Below are positions 1 to 13,445 of a stretch of DNA of 64,000 nt, piece by piece. The stretch comes from Ectobius pallidus (lineage: Eukaryota; Arthropoda; Insecta; Blattodea; Ectobiidae). Location: NCBI GenBank assembly GCA_964059195.1, contig CAXKWD010000009.1, positions 84,355,432 through 84,419,431 of the forward strand, written 5' to 3'. The notes beneath the pieces are model-generated. The model searched no databases, had not been told where the DNA came from, and saw nothing but the letters and a program-made list of their open reading frames with translations. Made by a program: the position numbers and the translations under genes. The number at the start of each line of letters is the position of its first letter. Within the stretch, counting starts at the first letter, position 1.

Positions 1-303
1 ATTAGAGCCTCTGGACAAAATTTCTCGGCCCTTTCACGTCCAAGAAATACTTAGTTTCCGGAGGGGGGTTGCGAGGCGATGGGCTTACCACCTGTCCCTC
101 TGCCATCTCTCAGAAAATAAGCATTTCAAAATTAGTATAGGTAATGAAACCTCCATTGGAAGCCCCTTCGCCCCACCTGGGGATCATAGGGTACCAGATA
201 CAGATACAAATACTGATAGAGTTCAAGAATTGTAAATGCTAATAAACTGATGTTATAAATTCCTCAGGGTATGTTAACTTCCCACAATTATATGGGGTCT
301 GTC
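1..303. other. No gene recognised
   Basis: AT-rich sequence without a convincing reading frame or repeat end. Its last eight bases (296-303, GGTCTGTC) are the left TSD of the hAT element that follows. Confidence 0.5.
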
Positions 304-2002
304 CAGGGGCGTAGGAAGGGGGGTGCGGGGGGTGCGGGCCGCCCCGGGTGCCATCACCCGAGGGGGTGACAAAATAAAAATATATCTTTGTAAGTAAAAA
401 ATCGCTCAAGGGAATTTAAAGAAAATAATATTATTTAAAACAATTAAATAAGCGTAACAACTATCTACAGTAAGTCAACATGCGTATTGAAACTTCTTTT
501 AGTTTTAAATGCAGTCAGCAAAGGTAATAAAACGCGGCTGAACTGACCGCTGTGTTGATACGAACAATGATATTATGGTTAGGGGAGGGGTGTTTATTTC
601 GGCCGATGCTTGTCACTGCAGTTTTATTAATTTAAATGAGACTTCAACATTCGGTGATATTTTATATCACTCAAGCCGCAACCAATTCTACCCGCTGCGG
701 CAGTCATGACTTCGATGAAAATAAACTTCGAATGTCAGTTGACTCCGAAGTCTCCGGCAATCTAGATTTTGAACTGGTATGTGCGCATATTTAAGAATAG
801 ATTATTAATAATACAGTTCCGTAAAATACTTACATTATTTGTTTATGAAATGTATTAGGATCAACCTATAAAAAAATCTGATGTGTAATTCACATAACTT
901 CCTCTGCCCAAATAAAAGCCTCACCTTAAAAATAAGAGAAAGTCGTCGCCAATCTTCGTGTTACATCCCCAAAAGGTACCTAACCCAAATAGGCTACAAA
1001 ATTTTGTTTTCGTACGATTTTCCGTTGCAAGAAGAGCGCATTGCAAAGATTGCAAAGAGCGGGTATTCAGAGTGGGTGAATTCAGAGAATTATTTCGAAA
1101 AAGTGTTTCAAATAAGTTTTAGCTATTGGTATAAGAAACCCACGGGCAAAATTTAAAGAAAAACGTTTGAGCCGTTTTCGAAAAAACTTTCTATATGTAA
1201 AAATAAGGAAAACTCTTCTCCAATCTTCGGTTCAAATTTTGAAAGGTACCTGACATAAATACAAAATTTTGTCCTTTTCAACTTTCCAAAATTCGAGATT
1301 ACGCTTGGAAAACAAAATATAAAAATATAAAAAATCACTCCAAAAATAAAACTTTTCACAATTTCGGGAGTGTATTTTGGCCTAGAAATGTGTGAAACAA
1401 AAGATGTTCGCTTTATTAATGGTAACACCCACAATTCGTGAAACTGCCGCTCACGAAAACAATGTATAGTCCTATCTGTCTGTCTATAACGTACTTTAGA
1501 TTAATAATAATAATAATAATAACAAAATAATATTAATAAGAATAATATAATTTATTGTTGTTTAACAGTACAATGTACAGCAAAATGTGCTTGATATGCA
1601 TGTCTCCTTAATCCTAAAAAAATTGGCTGAATTAGGTTAACTATGTCTTATTTGCACCATTTGAGGCACTGGTTACAACATGGCGACAACATGGTAACTC
1701 GAATCGCTTTATGGATGGTTGATTCATAGTATGCCATGATTTTGGAGCTTAGCTTTGTTTTTATATAACAAAGTAATTATTACTAATTTTGTATAATCCG
1801 TTGAGTTTACGAGTTACATTAGATAAATTCGTTGCAGCTGCATCTATCGATAAACTCTTAAACTCCCGTGGAATTACCTTTGACTATCCAAAAAATAACA
1901 CTTGGAACTGTTCCATTTTTTCGTAATTTAAATTTTGGGGGGGGGGGGGGGGTGACAAGAAATTTTCCGCACCAGGTACCACCTAAACTTGCTACGCCAC
2001 TG
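304..2002. mobile_element. Non-autonomous hAT-type element, 1.7 kb
   Basis: The left end reads CAGGGGCGTAGGAAG and the right end is its imperfect inverse (CTACGCCACTG). Both sides carry the identical octamer GGTCTGTC (296-303 and 2003-2010). An 8-bp TSD with CAG...CTG ends is diagnostic of the hAT superfamily. No transposase is left: the inside is AT-rich with only short frames. A segment near 965-1030 (CCCCAAAAGGTACCTAACCC) is loosely repeated near 1238-1290 and again at 9846-9900, so a second dispersed repeat is embedded. GC-rich G runs sit just inside both ends. Confidence 0.85.
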
Positions 2003-2010
2003 GGTCTGTC

Positions 2011-3658
2011 CCAGGGAGCCATTAAGTAGAAGCCTGCATGGATATTTTGGTAATTAAGAAGCCTACATTTTTCTTGTTGTCTCAAGATTTGTTTATGATC
2101 AAAATGACTAATTCTAGTCTATAGGCCTAAGTCCCATGGTTCTGTAAATCTTTTGAACTCAGTAGTGCATTTCAGAATTTTCTAAACATGGAAATGACAA
2201 CATTCGGTGGTCTTTAAATATCGGATTGAATATTTTCTGAACTAAAACGTTAATTCTATAATCAAGGACGATATTCGTAATTTATTTATAACTAAAAACC
2301 TTTAAAAAATGGGGTTAATTTAGGAAAAAATCCTTAAGTTTTCTACAACTTTAGTATTTCACTTTTCGAAGTTTGGTAATAACTTAACCCTTTAAAAATA
2401 TACCGGTAGTTTATTACATCACTATGATGATTTGTTGCAAAGAGTACGAAGCAATGATGTTTGAAGGAGACCTTGGCTGTTGTCTTATGTGCAATGAGTA
2501 AGCTGTTTAAAACGCAAATGAAATGGTATGTTATGCGTTGAGATTCTGAAAGCGAACATCTGTCAATAGAAATTCAGTGACAAGGGGACAGGAATATGTT
2601 AACAAAATTGTCTGTTTGTACTTGTAAATACGGAAATCCAACATATGGAGAAAAACATTGTCATAGAAAGTTTGCCCCCAAAACAGCACGATACCAAATC
2701 GTCTTGCGTTCAGTGTCATTCTTTACTGAATGAAAGATTCTTATTGAAAGTTAGCTTAACGCTGAGGTATCTTGAACAATAAAAATATTGATATAGACTC
2801 TGTTTCTAAAACATGTAAGGGTATACTGTATATAACTTACGCGTTTTAGAACAAAATTAGACAATAATTATTAAATAAAATAATTAGTTACGTAAAAATT
2901 GTTTGGAATAAATTCCTAAAGCCATGGCGAGGGAGTTCACGAAAGAGTATCCCGTTTGTAGAAAACACTGACCGCTGTTGACATTTGGTATACAATATTC
3001 TTTTGAAGTTTTGATCTTCCCCCACAGTAAATAATATTTGATTTGGTGATAGGAATTTCTGGCTGTTCTAAAGTCCGCTCCGTAAAATGAAACATTCCTT
3101 TACTACGCCGAGATAATTCGTGATGGAAATATTACAGCATCATTGTGGCTTTGAAACGTTAGTGTCTAGACTGGAGAACTATGTGAATGTAAATAGCATC
3201 TTCCCTGTGTGACGGAATGAAGCTGGAAGGCACAATTGTTCTCGTTTATCAAGTAAGGATACCTGGTAAGTTTTCTAATTACGATTGAAGTTTTCTAGAC
3301 CCAGGGACCTTCCAAACTTTGTCTCATCAGTGTCCAAATCAAATAATAAGCTAGTTTTTTTTATGTTCCAATCAGCGTGTAGTCCTACTATAAGACTTTT
3401 TTTGTGAATCCGTAATTTTGTCAAATTAAGGGCATCATTTTACAATAAGCAAACAAAGTAAATGTTTATTTACCACTCTGTTTGCCTCTCCATTGTGGTT
3501 TTGCGAACTTTAACAGTTCAAAGATTTGATCGATCTTTTGTTTAGTTTCAAATATAGATAAAGAAACTGCGAGCAAAATCTTTACTCTAGGGGTAGTTTT
3601 CGTTTGGAAGGAGAGTGTAAAACTAAACTAGGTTCCTCCTTTGATCTTGTCGTTAATA
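2011..3658. other. No gene recognised
   Basis: AT-rich, with only short reading frames lacking family resemblance. No inverted ends or tRNA-like boxes were found. Confidence 0.4.
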
Positions 3659-3666
3659 GGTCATAA

Positions 3667-4042
3667 CAGCAGCGTCGCCAGGAATTTTACTAAGGGGGGG
3701 CAAAATCAATTTCGGACCTCAATTTCAAATGATTAGGCTAAACACATTAATATTAACTTAGTTAACCGGGTCGTTATTTTGAACCCAAGCTGAATTCGAC
3801 GAGGCTACAAAGTTTCTTAAGTTAACAGAATACGCTCTTTTGAGCAATGGCCTTGGTGAGATATTATGATAAATACATATTATAGTTATAAATAGTTAAT
3901 ACTTGCTAAACTCATTATAAAGTAATTCTATTTTTTTATATTCTCCATGCTACAACAGTAGGTTGACAAAGAGTACCACAAATAAATGAATTCATAAGGC
4001 AATCCAGAGGGGGGCAGTTGCCCCCCCATGCCGACGCCCATG
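3667..4042. mobile_element. Short hAT-type MITE
   Basis: A 376-bp element with CAGCAGCGTCGCC at the left and GACGCCCATG at the right, which are roughly inverse. It is bounded by a perfect 8-bp TSD, GGTCATAA (3659-3666 and 4043-4050). Subterminal G and C runs face each other as an extra inverted segment. It has no coding capacity. The superfamily call rests on TSD length and the CAG/CTG-like termini. Confidence 0.82.
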
Positions 4043-4050
4043 GGTCATAA

Positions 4051-5473
4051 GCTTATCGTATCATAGGCCTATACTTGAATAAAAAGATAATGGTTCATCT
4101 CTGTCTGTTCCGATTTTATTTAAAAAAACTACTAAACTGACAGCTGAAATTTATACTAAACATAATTTTTATATCCGGGAAGAATATAGGACTAAATCGT
4201 TGATTTATCTAATATCACCTATTATAATAATCATTAACATTCAATATCAGTTAAAATGAACACAAGCCGTGACAGAATAAGCTGATTCATATCAATATTT
4301 CAAGACCTGATAAAACCAAAGATCCTGCTTTTTTTCTCTTTTTCTGTTTCATAAAAGTTATGCTTTTAGCAGTTATTTATTAGGAGTGTAAAAATTAGTA
4401 GTGTGATAAATTTTGTTTCGCGTTGGGCAATGGGTCTTCTAGCATCCAAGTCTAATCTATGTTCCCAGGCTTATCAGGCTCATTTTCTAGGACAGACAAC
4501 ATTGCTTCGGCTTTTGTTCAAATATTTGATAGCAGCATTCACACACAGGTCAAATATTGAAATAATTAAATGTAAACCGAGTCAAACTACGGAAGAACAT
4601 CAGATAGGCCTACACTAAAGAACGAAATACGGTCACATCCTCTTGGTGTTTCTCGGGCAAGGCTAAAAAACTGTGCAAAATACTTTTTTATCCGTACGAA
4701 GGACGAGCAACCGGCTAGTAGAGTATAAAGTTGTTTAACATAATTTTATAAGGATAAAGATTTGGAAAATCCTTATCTCTTTACAAAGTGCATAGGTCTG
4801 TATTAAATCAAACTTGTTTCTTCCTGCTGCCAGTGGGGTCTATTTATCATGGACAAGGTTGGATACATAATTAAACTTACTGCTCCCGATACTTTATATT
4901 GTATCACCGATTTTTCCCAAGCCTGATTTAAACTCCTTCGCGACTCTATTTTGGACACTCGTGGTAAACTCACTCTATTTTTTTAATGTTAGTGTGCAGT
5001 ATCTAACGTTCTCAGTGGTTAGAATGATTGCTATTCCCAAGATTAGCATTTTTTTAGCGTAGTTATTCGCAGCATGCAATCTTAAAAGAACTAAAGTTGT
5101 TGGCCCTGCGTCCTAATTTTTAGGCACTTTGAAAAACTGTAATAATGACCTTCCTCCTATTTCATCTCTTTCCATAGCTGATGGGCCATCTCATCGCTAA
5201 GGCCTTAAATAATGAAATGCAAAGAGCAGTTTGCTTCCTTTCGGCATATGTTTCTTTTAATGACATTAACTGATCAGGATGCTGAAGAGACTTATGTTAC
5301 ATAGATTTTCAAAGCATGACACAGACGGTTGTTTCATTGTGACTGCCGGAAAATTCTTTGGAGATTTTATATTCAAGATTTCAACGCCACAGCAGGCAGG
5401 GAAAGAAATTATAAAATTACCGAAACTTAAGATATTGAGAATTTGGGCCTAAAAGAGAGCTGAAAATGGGGAC
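4051..5473. other. No gene recognised
   Basis: AT-rich sequence between a MITE and a LINE relic. Short frames only, with no family resemblance. Confidence 0.4.
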
Positions 5474-5860
5474 TGGAGAAAACTGCATAACGACGAGCTT
5501 CATGACCTGTACACTTACCGGATATAGTAAGGATAATTAAATCACAGAGGATGACACGGGCTGGACATGTTGCGCGCATGGGGTAGGAAAGACATATTTC
5601 AAAAGTATTGACTAGGAGACCCGAAGGGAAAAGACCACTTGGAAGACCTAGACGTAGGTGGGAGGACAATATTAGGATAGATTTAAGGGAAGTAGAATTT
5701 GCGAGGGATGGTTGGATGGAGTTAGCACAGAATAGGGATGAATGGCGGGCTCAGGTAAGCACGGCAATGAACCTTTGGTTACCATAAAATAGATAATATT
5801 CCTTTAGCTTGCTGAGGAATTGTCTAATCGCCATTGAGTAAGTAAGTGAGTAAGTAAGAT
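5474..5860 (+). pseudogene. LINE reverse transcriptase, 3' end (relic)
   Basis: One frame gives the C-terminal tail of an insect non-LTR retrotransposon polyprotein. It includes RMTRAGHVARMG, then PEGKRPLGRPRRRWEDNIR, then MELAQNRDEWRAQVSTAMNL and a stop at 5785-5787. The GHVARM...GRPRRRW motif is a hallmark of the region after the RT domain in many insect LINEs. The frame breaks near 5512 and has an in-frame stop right after RMG, so it is dead. The 3' end runs into a short tail of (AAGT/GAGT) units at about 5835-5860, the usual simple-repeat terminus. Everything upstream (endonuclease and RT core) is missing, which fits 5' truncation at insertion. Confidence 0.85.
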
Positions 5861-6450
5861 GTTGAAAATATAAACAAGAAGTTGGAGGAAGTATTGCATT
5901 TAAATATATCATTCAAAGCCTACTATAGTACCGGTACATCCAAAATGACCCAGCAGTGTACTTTAGGCAGAAAATTGTCATTTACCCATGTAAACCGGGG
6001 CAAGAAGATGGTAAGATTGTTTTTTTATATACCAATTGGACTCTAAAATCAACCTGACTGAGAAGGTCCGTACCTATCGTTTGTGCACGCTTGTAGCCGT
6101 ACACATTCAATAGTACTGCTTTTGTGTATCTGCCCAGTGTCATTTACACATCATTTGGAGTTTACTCGCACTCTGTACTTTATGGGTGAACTCCCTTCCG
6201 GAATACAAGATTTCCACCACTCCCACGATCACTTTTCCTTTTGACAGGTGATTGTGAAGCTGTGTAAACAGTTATGCCAGCTACTCTTGAAGCACATTCA
6301 TCACTTTGTAGAGCGATTTCCCCTCAGACATAAATAATCTGGTAACTTGTTATTGAAGAGCAGTTGAACTTTTGATGCAGGGCTAATTTTATTTCATTAT
6401 ACGGTATTTCTGGATACCTCCATAAAATATTTGCATAATTTAGGGTTTTT
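5861..6450. other. No gene recognised
   Basis: Unassigned AT-rich DNA. A TACCGGTA palindrome lies at 5929-5936. Confidence 0.4.
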
Positions 6451-6463
6451 GATACAACATAAG

Positions 6464-6912
6464 GTCCACCGCTATGGCGTAGGGGATGCGTTCGCTCCTC
6501 TCACGCAGCGGGCCCGGGTTCGATTCCTGGTCGGGACAAGTTACCTAGGTGGGGTTTTTTCAAGGGTTTTTCCTCACCTGTGAGACAATTGTCGGGTAAC
6601 TTTAGGCCCTTGTGGTCCCCAGATATAATCTGGCCGTCATTATCATCTTCATCCCATCCTCGCCTTATTTGGAGTGAGTGTGAATGGTGTGTCTCGTCCT
6701 ATGTGTTCGTGTTGTCTCGGAGGTGGCCCCGGCATTGGGCTGATCACCCATCCGGGGAGACCCTCCATGTCCTTGTCTGGTCAAACAAGTATGTATGTGA
6801 TCCAAAGATAATCCCTCTCACGACAGGTCGCGGCCCTGTAAGGCCCGGGCGGCTTGGGTCGCTTAAATCCTAAAGGGAGAGGTAAAACTAAGATAAGGAA
6901 GAAAGAAAGAAA
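6464..6912 (+). mobile_element. tRNA-derived SINE, full length with 13-bp TSD
   Basis: The head is tRNA-like: an A-box region near 6474-6486 and a clear B box (GGTTCGATTCC) at about 6518-6528. A pol III promoter inside the element is the SINE hallmark. The body includes the TTACCTAGGTGGGG-type segment that I recall from other insect SINEs. The element ends in a (GAAA)n tail at about 6898-6912. The 13-bp direct repeat GATACAACATAAG flanks it exactly (6451-6463 and 6913-6925), showing target-primed insertion by a LINE. A 97-codon frame inside is not a gene. Confidence 0.92.
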
Positions 6913-6925
6913 GATACAACATAAG

Positions 6926-9900
6926 AACAGCATTACAATAATGATTTACATTACGTATTCTTGAAAATATTTTTTTATGTTACTTTGAATCGTAAAGAGT
7001 GTTTAACAGAACTCTCTCCGTCTGACAAAGTTCCATTTCACGGGATGGGCTGTTAAAAAGAAAGGGAGCAAGCCCGTTAAGGGCATAGGAAAAGGTACTA
7101 GCACGTTATAGCGATTATAGGGAATACCACCGTCGCTCTCTTTTCCTTTCGTACAAATAAATAATTACCTATTTCCTTTATTTTATCCACTACAAATACT
7201 ATTATTCTTACCAGTTGAGTTACTAATCAGCCATTTCATAATTACGGGTGGGACATTCTAGCAAATTATAAAAACTATTTTTGTTTATTACATATCTTAA
7301 ATAATAAACTAGAATTGGTTCTTCACTTTCTGTAAAATTTACAATGCCTTCTCCTTCACACTACATGCAAAGCATTATTTAAAATTTGTTTTAAATGGTT
7401 TAAATTTGTTTTTCAAAATCTGTTACGGGTGGGACATAATTTGGACACTGATTTTAATGATGCAAAACAAAACCTCATTTTCTTTTCTGCTATTACTGTT
7501 AGGGTCTTAATTTTGTTATTAATGAAGGTATGAGGAATTAAATACAAATTATAAACTGTTTCCAGGTTGTCAGAACATTTATTTAACTCATCAATAATAA
7601 TTTAACAAAACTATCACTGTTACGGGTGGGACAAAAATTCCCTTGTTTGTTATTTTACATAGTAATTAACCACACATATTTTTTGAAGTTAATCTTATAC
7701 CAAATTGTACCTTAGATGTATTTTCTCAAATGAAAATGGACATAGCTGATTACTCTTGACTACTTGGTATTAAAGAGTGTTAAAATCATGCTAAAAATGG
7801 CAAAAAAGTAACTCAACGCTATAAATAAGTAAATCAACAGATTCTACACATGAAACCACTTCAAATACACCCAAGTCTTTAAAATCCAGATAATTTGAGG
7901 TTTTATACTTATTTTTGACCACCCAATTACAATAATTTTATAACTTCTCTCTTCGAGGGAAAAATTCCCATATTTTATGAAATGGCTGTATTATTACGTA
8001 TCTATTAATCATTTAAAATCAAAGTAGCATAAATAACCATTTCAGCTTTGAGAACGTGGTCCATAAACTAGCGCTAGACGGGTTTTGACAAAGCACAAAC
8101 GTAATCCAACACAATAGGCCTATTTAGTTTCGCTCGAATCATTACTTACGAAATTCATTTCTTTCCATGCATTAAATGTCTGCAACTCCTTATCATAACG
8201 AAATTACTTAAAACCGACATCAGGAACTTTTTATGGTGTCTTTGGCATTCGTACACGAAGAGTTGAAAAAGAGTGTTTTGTATGGAAAAAAATGGCTGAA
8301 TTTGGGAGTTAATTTATACAGAGAAGGGAAAGTTCATGGTACATTAAACACCCTAGCAAGCCTACAACAGCATGTCGTGACAATGTGGGGCCAAGCGTGG
8401 TTTCTTCAACTCAAGAAGAGTAAAGGAACGCTAGGCCAAATAGATTTATCAACTCTTATGCTTCCCTTGAACTTCAACTCTTTTTAATCTTAAAGAACAT
8501 AACAGAATTGTTCCCTAATCCGAAAATCTGCACTGACTTCTACACCGACAAAGAATAGGTGTTCTTCTAGTCGCGTGGGTTTCCCCAGTGTTGCCGCTGT
8601 CATTCACTACTTCTTAAATGAAGTAAATGCTTTGGTACGTATTTGACAACATAGTACTTGACTAGAGACAAATGCGAATACGCCTAATTACCATTCTATT
8701 CGCTGATTGACAGGTCGAAGAGGATTAGGGTGACGACAGATAGAGGCTGTTCTTGGGAAAAGAGTCTTTAAGAAGTGGCACCTACGATGCTTTTGTGTTG
8801 TGTGTAAAATTCATGATGATGTATAGCGTAAATAAAGAATTAACATAATATTTTAAAGATCAGTGCAGTTTTTTCTCATTGGCCGATTCAGTTATTGCTT
8901 TCTTGATTTTTTATTAGGAGTAAATACTTTCTTTCCTTGTTCTGAAGGATGTTGCGATTGACATAAGAACGTAGCTTATTTCATGAAACCAGTTTCTGTC
9001 AGGTAGCAATTCAGCATAGCATGTCGCATGTAAAATGCACTCGCAAGAAAATAAACTATTGCCTCAGACTCGCAAACATTAATAATGAAATTTTCATATT
9101 CGAAAGAACTTAAATTACCAGACATCAGTTTGTTTATATAGGCCTAGTAGAAATATCGTTTCTGTGACCTGAATTAGGCCATTAGTTCTGTTCATATTGT
9201 TTTTATTCCACGCCCAGATTATGAATTGCCGATGTGCCTGGTCATTACGCATACCATCCCCGCACTTCGTAGAATAGGCGGCATAAAAGTGCCCCATATT
9301 CGTGATGAAGTGCTGTTTTTATGACTATACAGTGGATTTCCCTTCAGCTTATTGCTATGAAATTTACTAGCAAATCACATGAACGTAACGCAATGCAGAG
9401 CAGTTAATGCATCCTTTTCCCGGTATCTTTGTTACTAGTACCACCACGGTATGTATGGAATCTGATTAATAAATGTATGTCTTAATAGTTAGTCATAGTA
9501 AGGAAGGCAAATACCTAACACACAATTTCGCAGCCTTGCATTCTTCAAAGAAAATGGTGCATGATACTGTTTGATGCCAAAAGTCAGTTTGAGATGTGAT
9601 ACAGAATAATTATTTTCGGTCTATGCAATTTTATATGGAGGTACCTTTTGTTTTGTGGTACACATATGTGGAATTGGAGTCTATTTTTTTTTTTAACTTC
9701 GACAGAATAGATGAGTTAATAAAAAAAATAAGCTAATGGTAAAAAATAAATTTCTAAAAAAGTTTGAAATAAAAGCTTTAACACCTTGTGTACAAACAAA
9801 ACCATTATAGCAAAAATAGTGTAAATTGAAAGTTCCTTCATGTAACATCCCCAAAAGGTATGTAACCCATATAGCCTCCAAAATGTTTTTAATCGATTTT

Positions 9901-10159
9901 TCATTTTCGAGCTATGCTGTTCACAGAGACACACATACATGCATTTCTCTAAAAATTGTATTTTTGGAATTAGGGATTCTCATAACTAGTATTAATGGTG
10001 AAAGCTCGATATCAAATTTCAGGGTTAAACATAATACTTCCTTTACCAATTATACTGGTAAGAAAGTAAAAACAGTCCTACATTTTAACTTCATATTTCG
10101 TACTTAATTTTGGTTCTTCCTTTCACTGGAATGATGGAGGTGGTACCGAAGACTTATAT
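6926..10159. other. Unassigned AT-rich region
   Basis: No recognisable gene. The motif TACGGGTGGGACA occurs three times, at 7243, 7424 and 7621. A frame of up to 84 codons at 8233-8487 has no family I recognise. At 9840-9900 there is a copy of the CCCCAAAAGGTA...TAACCC repeat also found inside the 304-2002 element. Confidence 0.4.
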
Positions 10160-10262
10160 TCTATTTACGTACTTACTCATTGGAAATAGACAATTCCTAA
10201 GCAAGCCAAAAGAATATTATATTTTATGGAAACCGAGGTTCATTGCCGCGTTTACATAAGCC
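10160..10262 (-). repeat. LINE 3'-end relic (same family as 5.5 kb)
   Basis: On the minus strand this segment matches the last part of the 5474-5860 LINE. It has GGCAATGAACCT, then TTTCCATAAAAT, then a GCTTGCT(T/G)AGGAATTGTCTA stretch, ending near an AGTAAGT-type tail. Only the 3' terminal 100 bp remain. Confidence 0.75.
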
Positions 10263-11065
10263 CGTCATTCAATCCCATTCCAGCAGGTTACGAGTGATAT
10301 TGATTAAATATTTTATAATATTTTAATATTTGTAGTCAACATTGTATTCATTTGTTTTAATTTAATGTATTATTATTATTATTATTTTTTGTATCATAAT
10401 ATATTGGCCTTCGTAAGCAAAGAAGTTTGTTAACCATTTTAAGAAGGAAGAAAATCTAAGTCCATTCGGTTAGTTTGTTATGGTTATCTAACAATGGGGG
10501 TGTCCTGCTTCTTGGCTTGTGACCATGAGTTATTTTACATACCTATAATACTACAGACATGGAACTCACACATAAATGCCATCGACCTGGGCCATGGTCA
10601 AGTTACATTCGAAGACATAGCACTCACATTAAATAAAAATCCCATATCTATATATTTTCCGATTTTCTATTCATGTTACACGATTTGAATGCATGAAGTT
10701 GATACAAGCCAGTGGGAACGCCTTCGTACCGAATTACAATCAAGCACTTGCGCACACATGTGTGAGCGACGTTGAATGTATAACACATCACTAAGGTTCA
10801 ATAACATCTCGCCGACTGACTACATTATCATGTAGGAGTAAATTGAAGCCCGCTTTAAATTAATCGTCTCGGTCATTACTTTACCGCCTTTCCTGTTTAG
10901 ACACTAAGGAATCTGTCAGCTGCAACATAGTGATTTATCATAGGTATTGTACCGAGAGTCCGTCCGAATTTTATCGATGAACTTATCTTAATAAAACTTT
11001 TTCTTATTCTTTTTCACGGTTTAGGCCTTTTTAAGTTCTGTTCCCACTCCAAAATCTTGTTGGAG
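10263..11065. other. No gene recognised
   Basis: AT-rich DNA with short ATT/TTA microsatellite tracts near 10370. No gene or repeat end found. Confidence 0.4.
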
Positions 11066-11371
11066 TCTATCTTTTTTTGGGTCGTCCTGGGTTTCTGTGT
11101 CCTTGTGGTCTGTATTGTATGCTTATGCTGCTTTGGGTATTCTGTTTTCTGTCATCCTTTCCAAGTGATTTTCGTATTGTTTCTACATTTTATTTAATTC
11201 TTCTGTGTTTAATTGTTCTCTTATTTCATTTTTTTGAATCCTACTATAGGCCAAAGGGATTTCATTTCTGCTGTCAGTGTTCTTCTTTTGTATTGTGCGG
11301 TCATTGTCCACGTTTCTGATCCGTAAGCTATGGTGGGGATGACCATTGCTTTATACAACTTTATTATTGAG
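11066..11371 (-). pseudogene. RTE-like LINE reverse transcriptase C-terminus (relic)
   Basis: Read on the minus strand from 11371 the translation includes KLYKAMVIPTIAYGSETWTM, then RRTLTAEMKSLWPIVGF. After a frameshift and stop near 11240 it continues as REQLNTEELNKM, NHLERMTENRIPKA. This is the well-known tail after the RT domain of RTE/BovB-like insect LINEs (YK.l..P...YGSE.W...EM..LR..aG, then HL.RM...R.PK). At least two frame breaks and a stop make it non-functional. The catalytic YADD region is not present here. Confidence 0.88.
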
Positions 11372-12586
11372 ACCTTGAATTGCATTAATAATTAATTGCA
11401 ACTGTTTAGTGAATAAAAAGATGACAGAATTAACATCCTACTTACTTAATAAATATGGTTTATACTTCTCCCAAAAACGTCTAGAATTGCCTGCCGTGAT
11501 AGTTTGATGATTTCCGATGCAAATGAATCACATTCTGACGAGTTCAGTTGTTTGTGCTAAAAAAAAGATAAAATAAGATTTTTAAAAAATGTAAAAAAAT
11601 ATAAAAAATAAATCTAGAGCACAGAATTTTGAGAAGAAAATAAACTGTTATATTTTATGCTTTAAGTTATTTGGTATTTATTATTAGAGATTTTAAATTC
11701 TTCATCACACATAAAATTGTACAATATTTTTATGTCTTCTTTTGCTCATGGGCAGCGTCATTACATGCCCAGTCGCTTTTCTTTTTTATAACCAAAGAAG
11801 CTACAGGCACTACAATGTTGAGTCCTTATGAACTTACCTAAAACAAGACGTAAACGCAGGTGGCATATAATGAAGGTTATATAAATAAAACTATAAAAGT
11901 ATGATAGCAGATACTTGTGATAGGTTGAATTTCCATATATTCTTGTAATGGATTGCTCACTGATTCGTGAGCCAAATGTAATACTGTACTTTAATGTATC
12001 CCTCGGTCAGATGGGCCTACCACAAAACGAGAGAAATTGACTATATTTCAATTAGGTTTCTCATTACCTGTGTTTTTGTTTAAGTTTAGATATAAACATG
12101 TTGAAATTCTATTTTAGACTTGCTGTTTTACTTATAGTTAAAATTCAATGTTGTTTGTTAGACCAATGGTCCACTGACATTTATTTACTGAGAAAGGAGA
12201 ACAGTTATATTAATAAATTGTTGGGCCTTTTACTTGCAACCAATTATTATTTAATACGAACAGTTGCGTATTAGTTTTATTCATGAGTTCCAGTGTCTGT
12301 TACAGAGATTGGAGCATCATTAAAGAATTATTTAGTATTAATAATACTAATAAGTTTATTTAAATTTTAGCCTGATTTATTACCATCAGGCCTATCTCTT
12401 CTCTGCCGAGACTCCAAGGACTATAAACAAAAATTACAAAATTGTTAGAAAAGTAACATTTAGATTAAATTAGATATAAAATTGCAATGCGAATTAAGCT
12501 TACATCACAGTATACAAAAATAATTTTAAAATTTTGTAATTATAATTTTATAGATTATTTACAACATTCCCTATGATACTGTATAA
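11372..12586. other. No gene recognised
   Basis: AT-rich. No reading frame or repeat that I can name. The last eight bases precede the hAT end at 12587. Confidence 0.4.
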
Positions 12587-13445
12587 CAGCGGTGGCCATT
12601 AACCTTAACTTTGGGAGCTGCAAATTTATGAAACTGTTCAAAGCGAACCACATTGTTTTTACTATAAGTTAGACCATAAACATTATTGTTCAATTACACA
12701 ACAAGAAATAAGATTTTACTTTTGAGAAGTGCTTTTTCGAGTATTCATTTTTTGTGTTAGTTGTTTGAAATCTGGCTGATAATTGGTAAACGCAGTTCGC
12801 ACGAGTTCGCTTAAATGTTCATCAGTTAGTTCAAATCGATATTTAGATTTAATTAACTTAAGCGTTCAGTACAGTAGTCCTAAATATCGAGATAAGTCTC
12901 TTAGCACACTCTTTTGTTTGTAAGTATTTTTCTTCTGGAACTTTCTTCCAAAATTCTTTGGCCGAAACATCCTTTTAGTCCTTTTAGTCCTTCGTCCTCT
13001 TGCAGTTCTAGTAGCTCCAACTCTACTCCTACTGTATCCTTTGTAATTGGTGATTACACAGGACAACCATCGTCCACAACATCAACAGCAAACGGATTTT
13101 CCAGGAATGAAAATCTGCCATTGATTTTTTTTAGCAAGACCAGACATTTTACACAAATAATATTCTAGTTTCCACCTGAACGTCAGGAGGGCTTTCAGTA
13201 ATTTTCTTCAAACAGTTGAAATGACTGAATGTTTTAGTCTCAAGGTCTTTCGGAAAGAGTCTTAATTTGCTTTGTAAACTAAATGCACTCTGGGTTAAAT
13301 CAGAAATAGGCCTAAGTTTCACTTCCTCGTAATATATTTTTATTAAATTATATTAACTATATACTTTTTAAAATCTGTATCATATTTACTCTTAGCTTGG
13401 TTTCAAGAGCCGCACGAGATTGGCTCAAGAGCCGTATGGAGTGCT
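12587..13445 (-). pseudogene. hAT transposase remnant with 3' terminus
   Basis: The plus-strand left edge CAGCGGTGGCCATTAACC is a typical hAT terminus. On the minus strand, inside it, comes a decayed C-terminal hAT transposase of the GTF2IRD2/ZBED-like type. In order, across several frames, I read NPFAVDV, then LELLELQEDEGLKGLK, then FWKKVPEEKYLQTKECAKRL, then KSKYRFELTDEHLSELVRTA, then QPDFKQLTQKMN and a stop near 12720. This is the order of the hAT dimerisation region; the glycine-serine-containing FGSTY..E block is lost. Frameshifts and stops are frequent. The far terminus is uncertain: AGAGCCGCACGAGATTGGCT at about 13406-13425 resembles the opposite subterminal region of this family. I could not confirm an 8-bp TSD. 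Confidence 0.8.

Noticed and set aside
6580..6873. 97-codon reading frame
   Set aside because: It lies wholly in the SINE body between TSDs.
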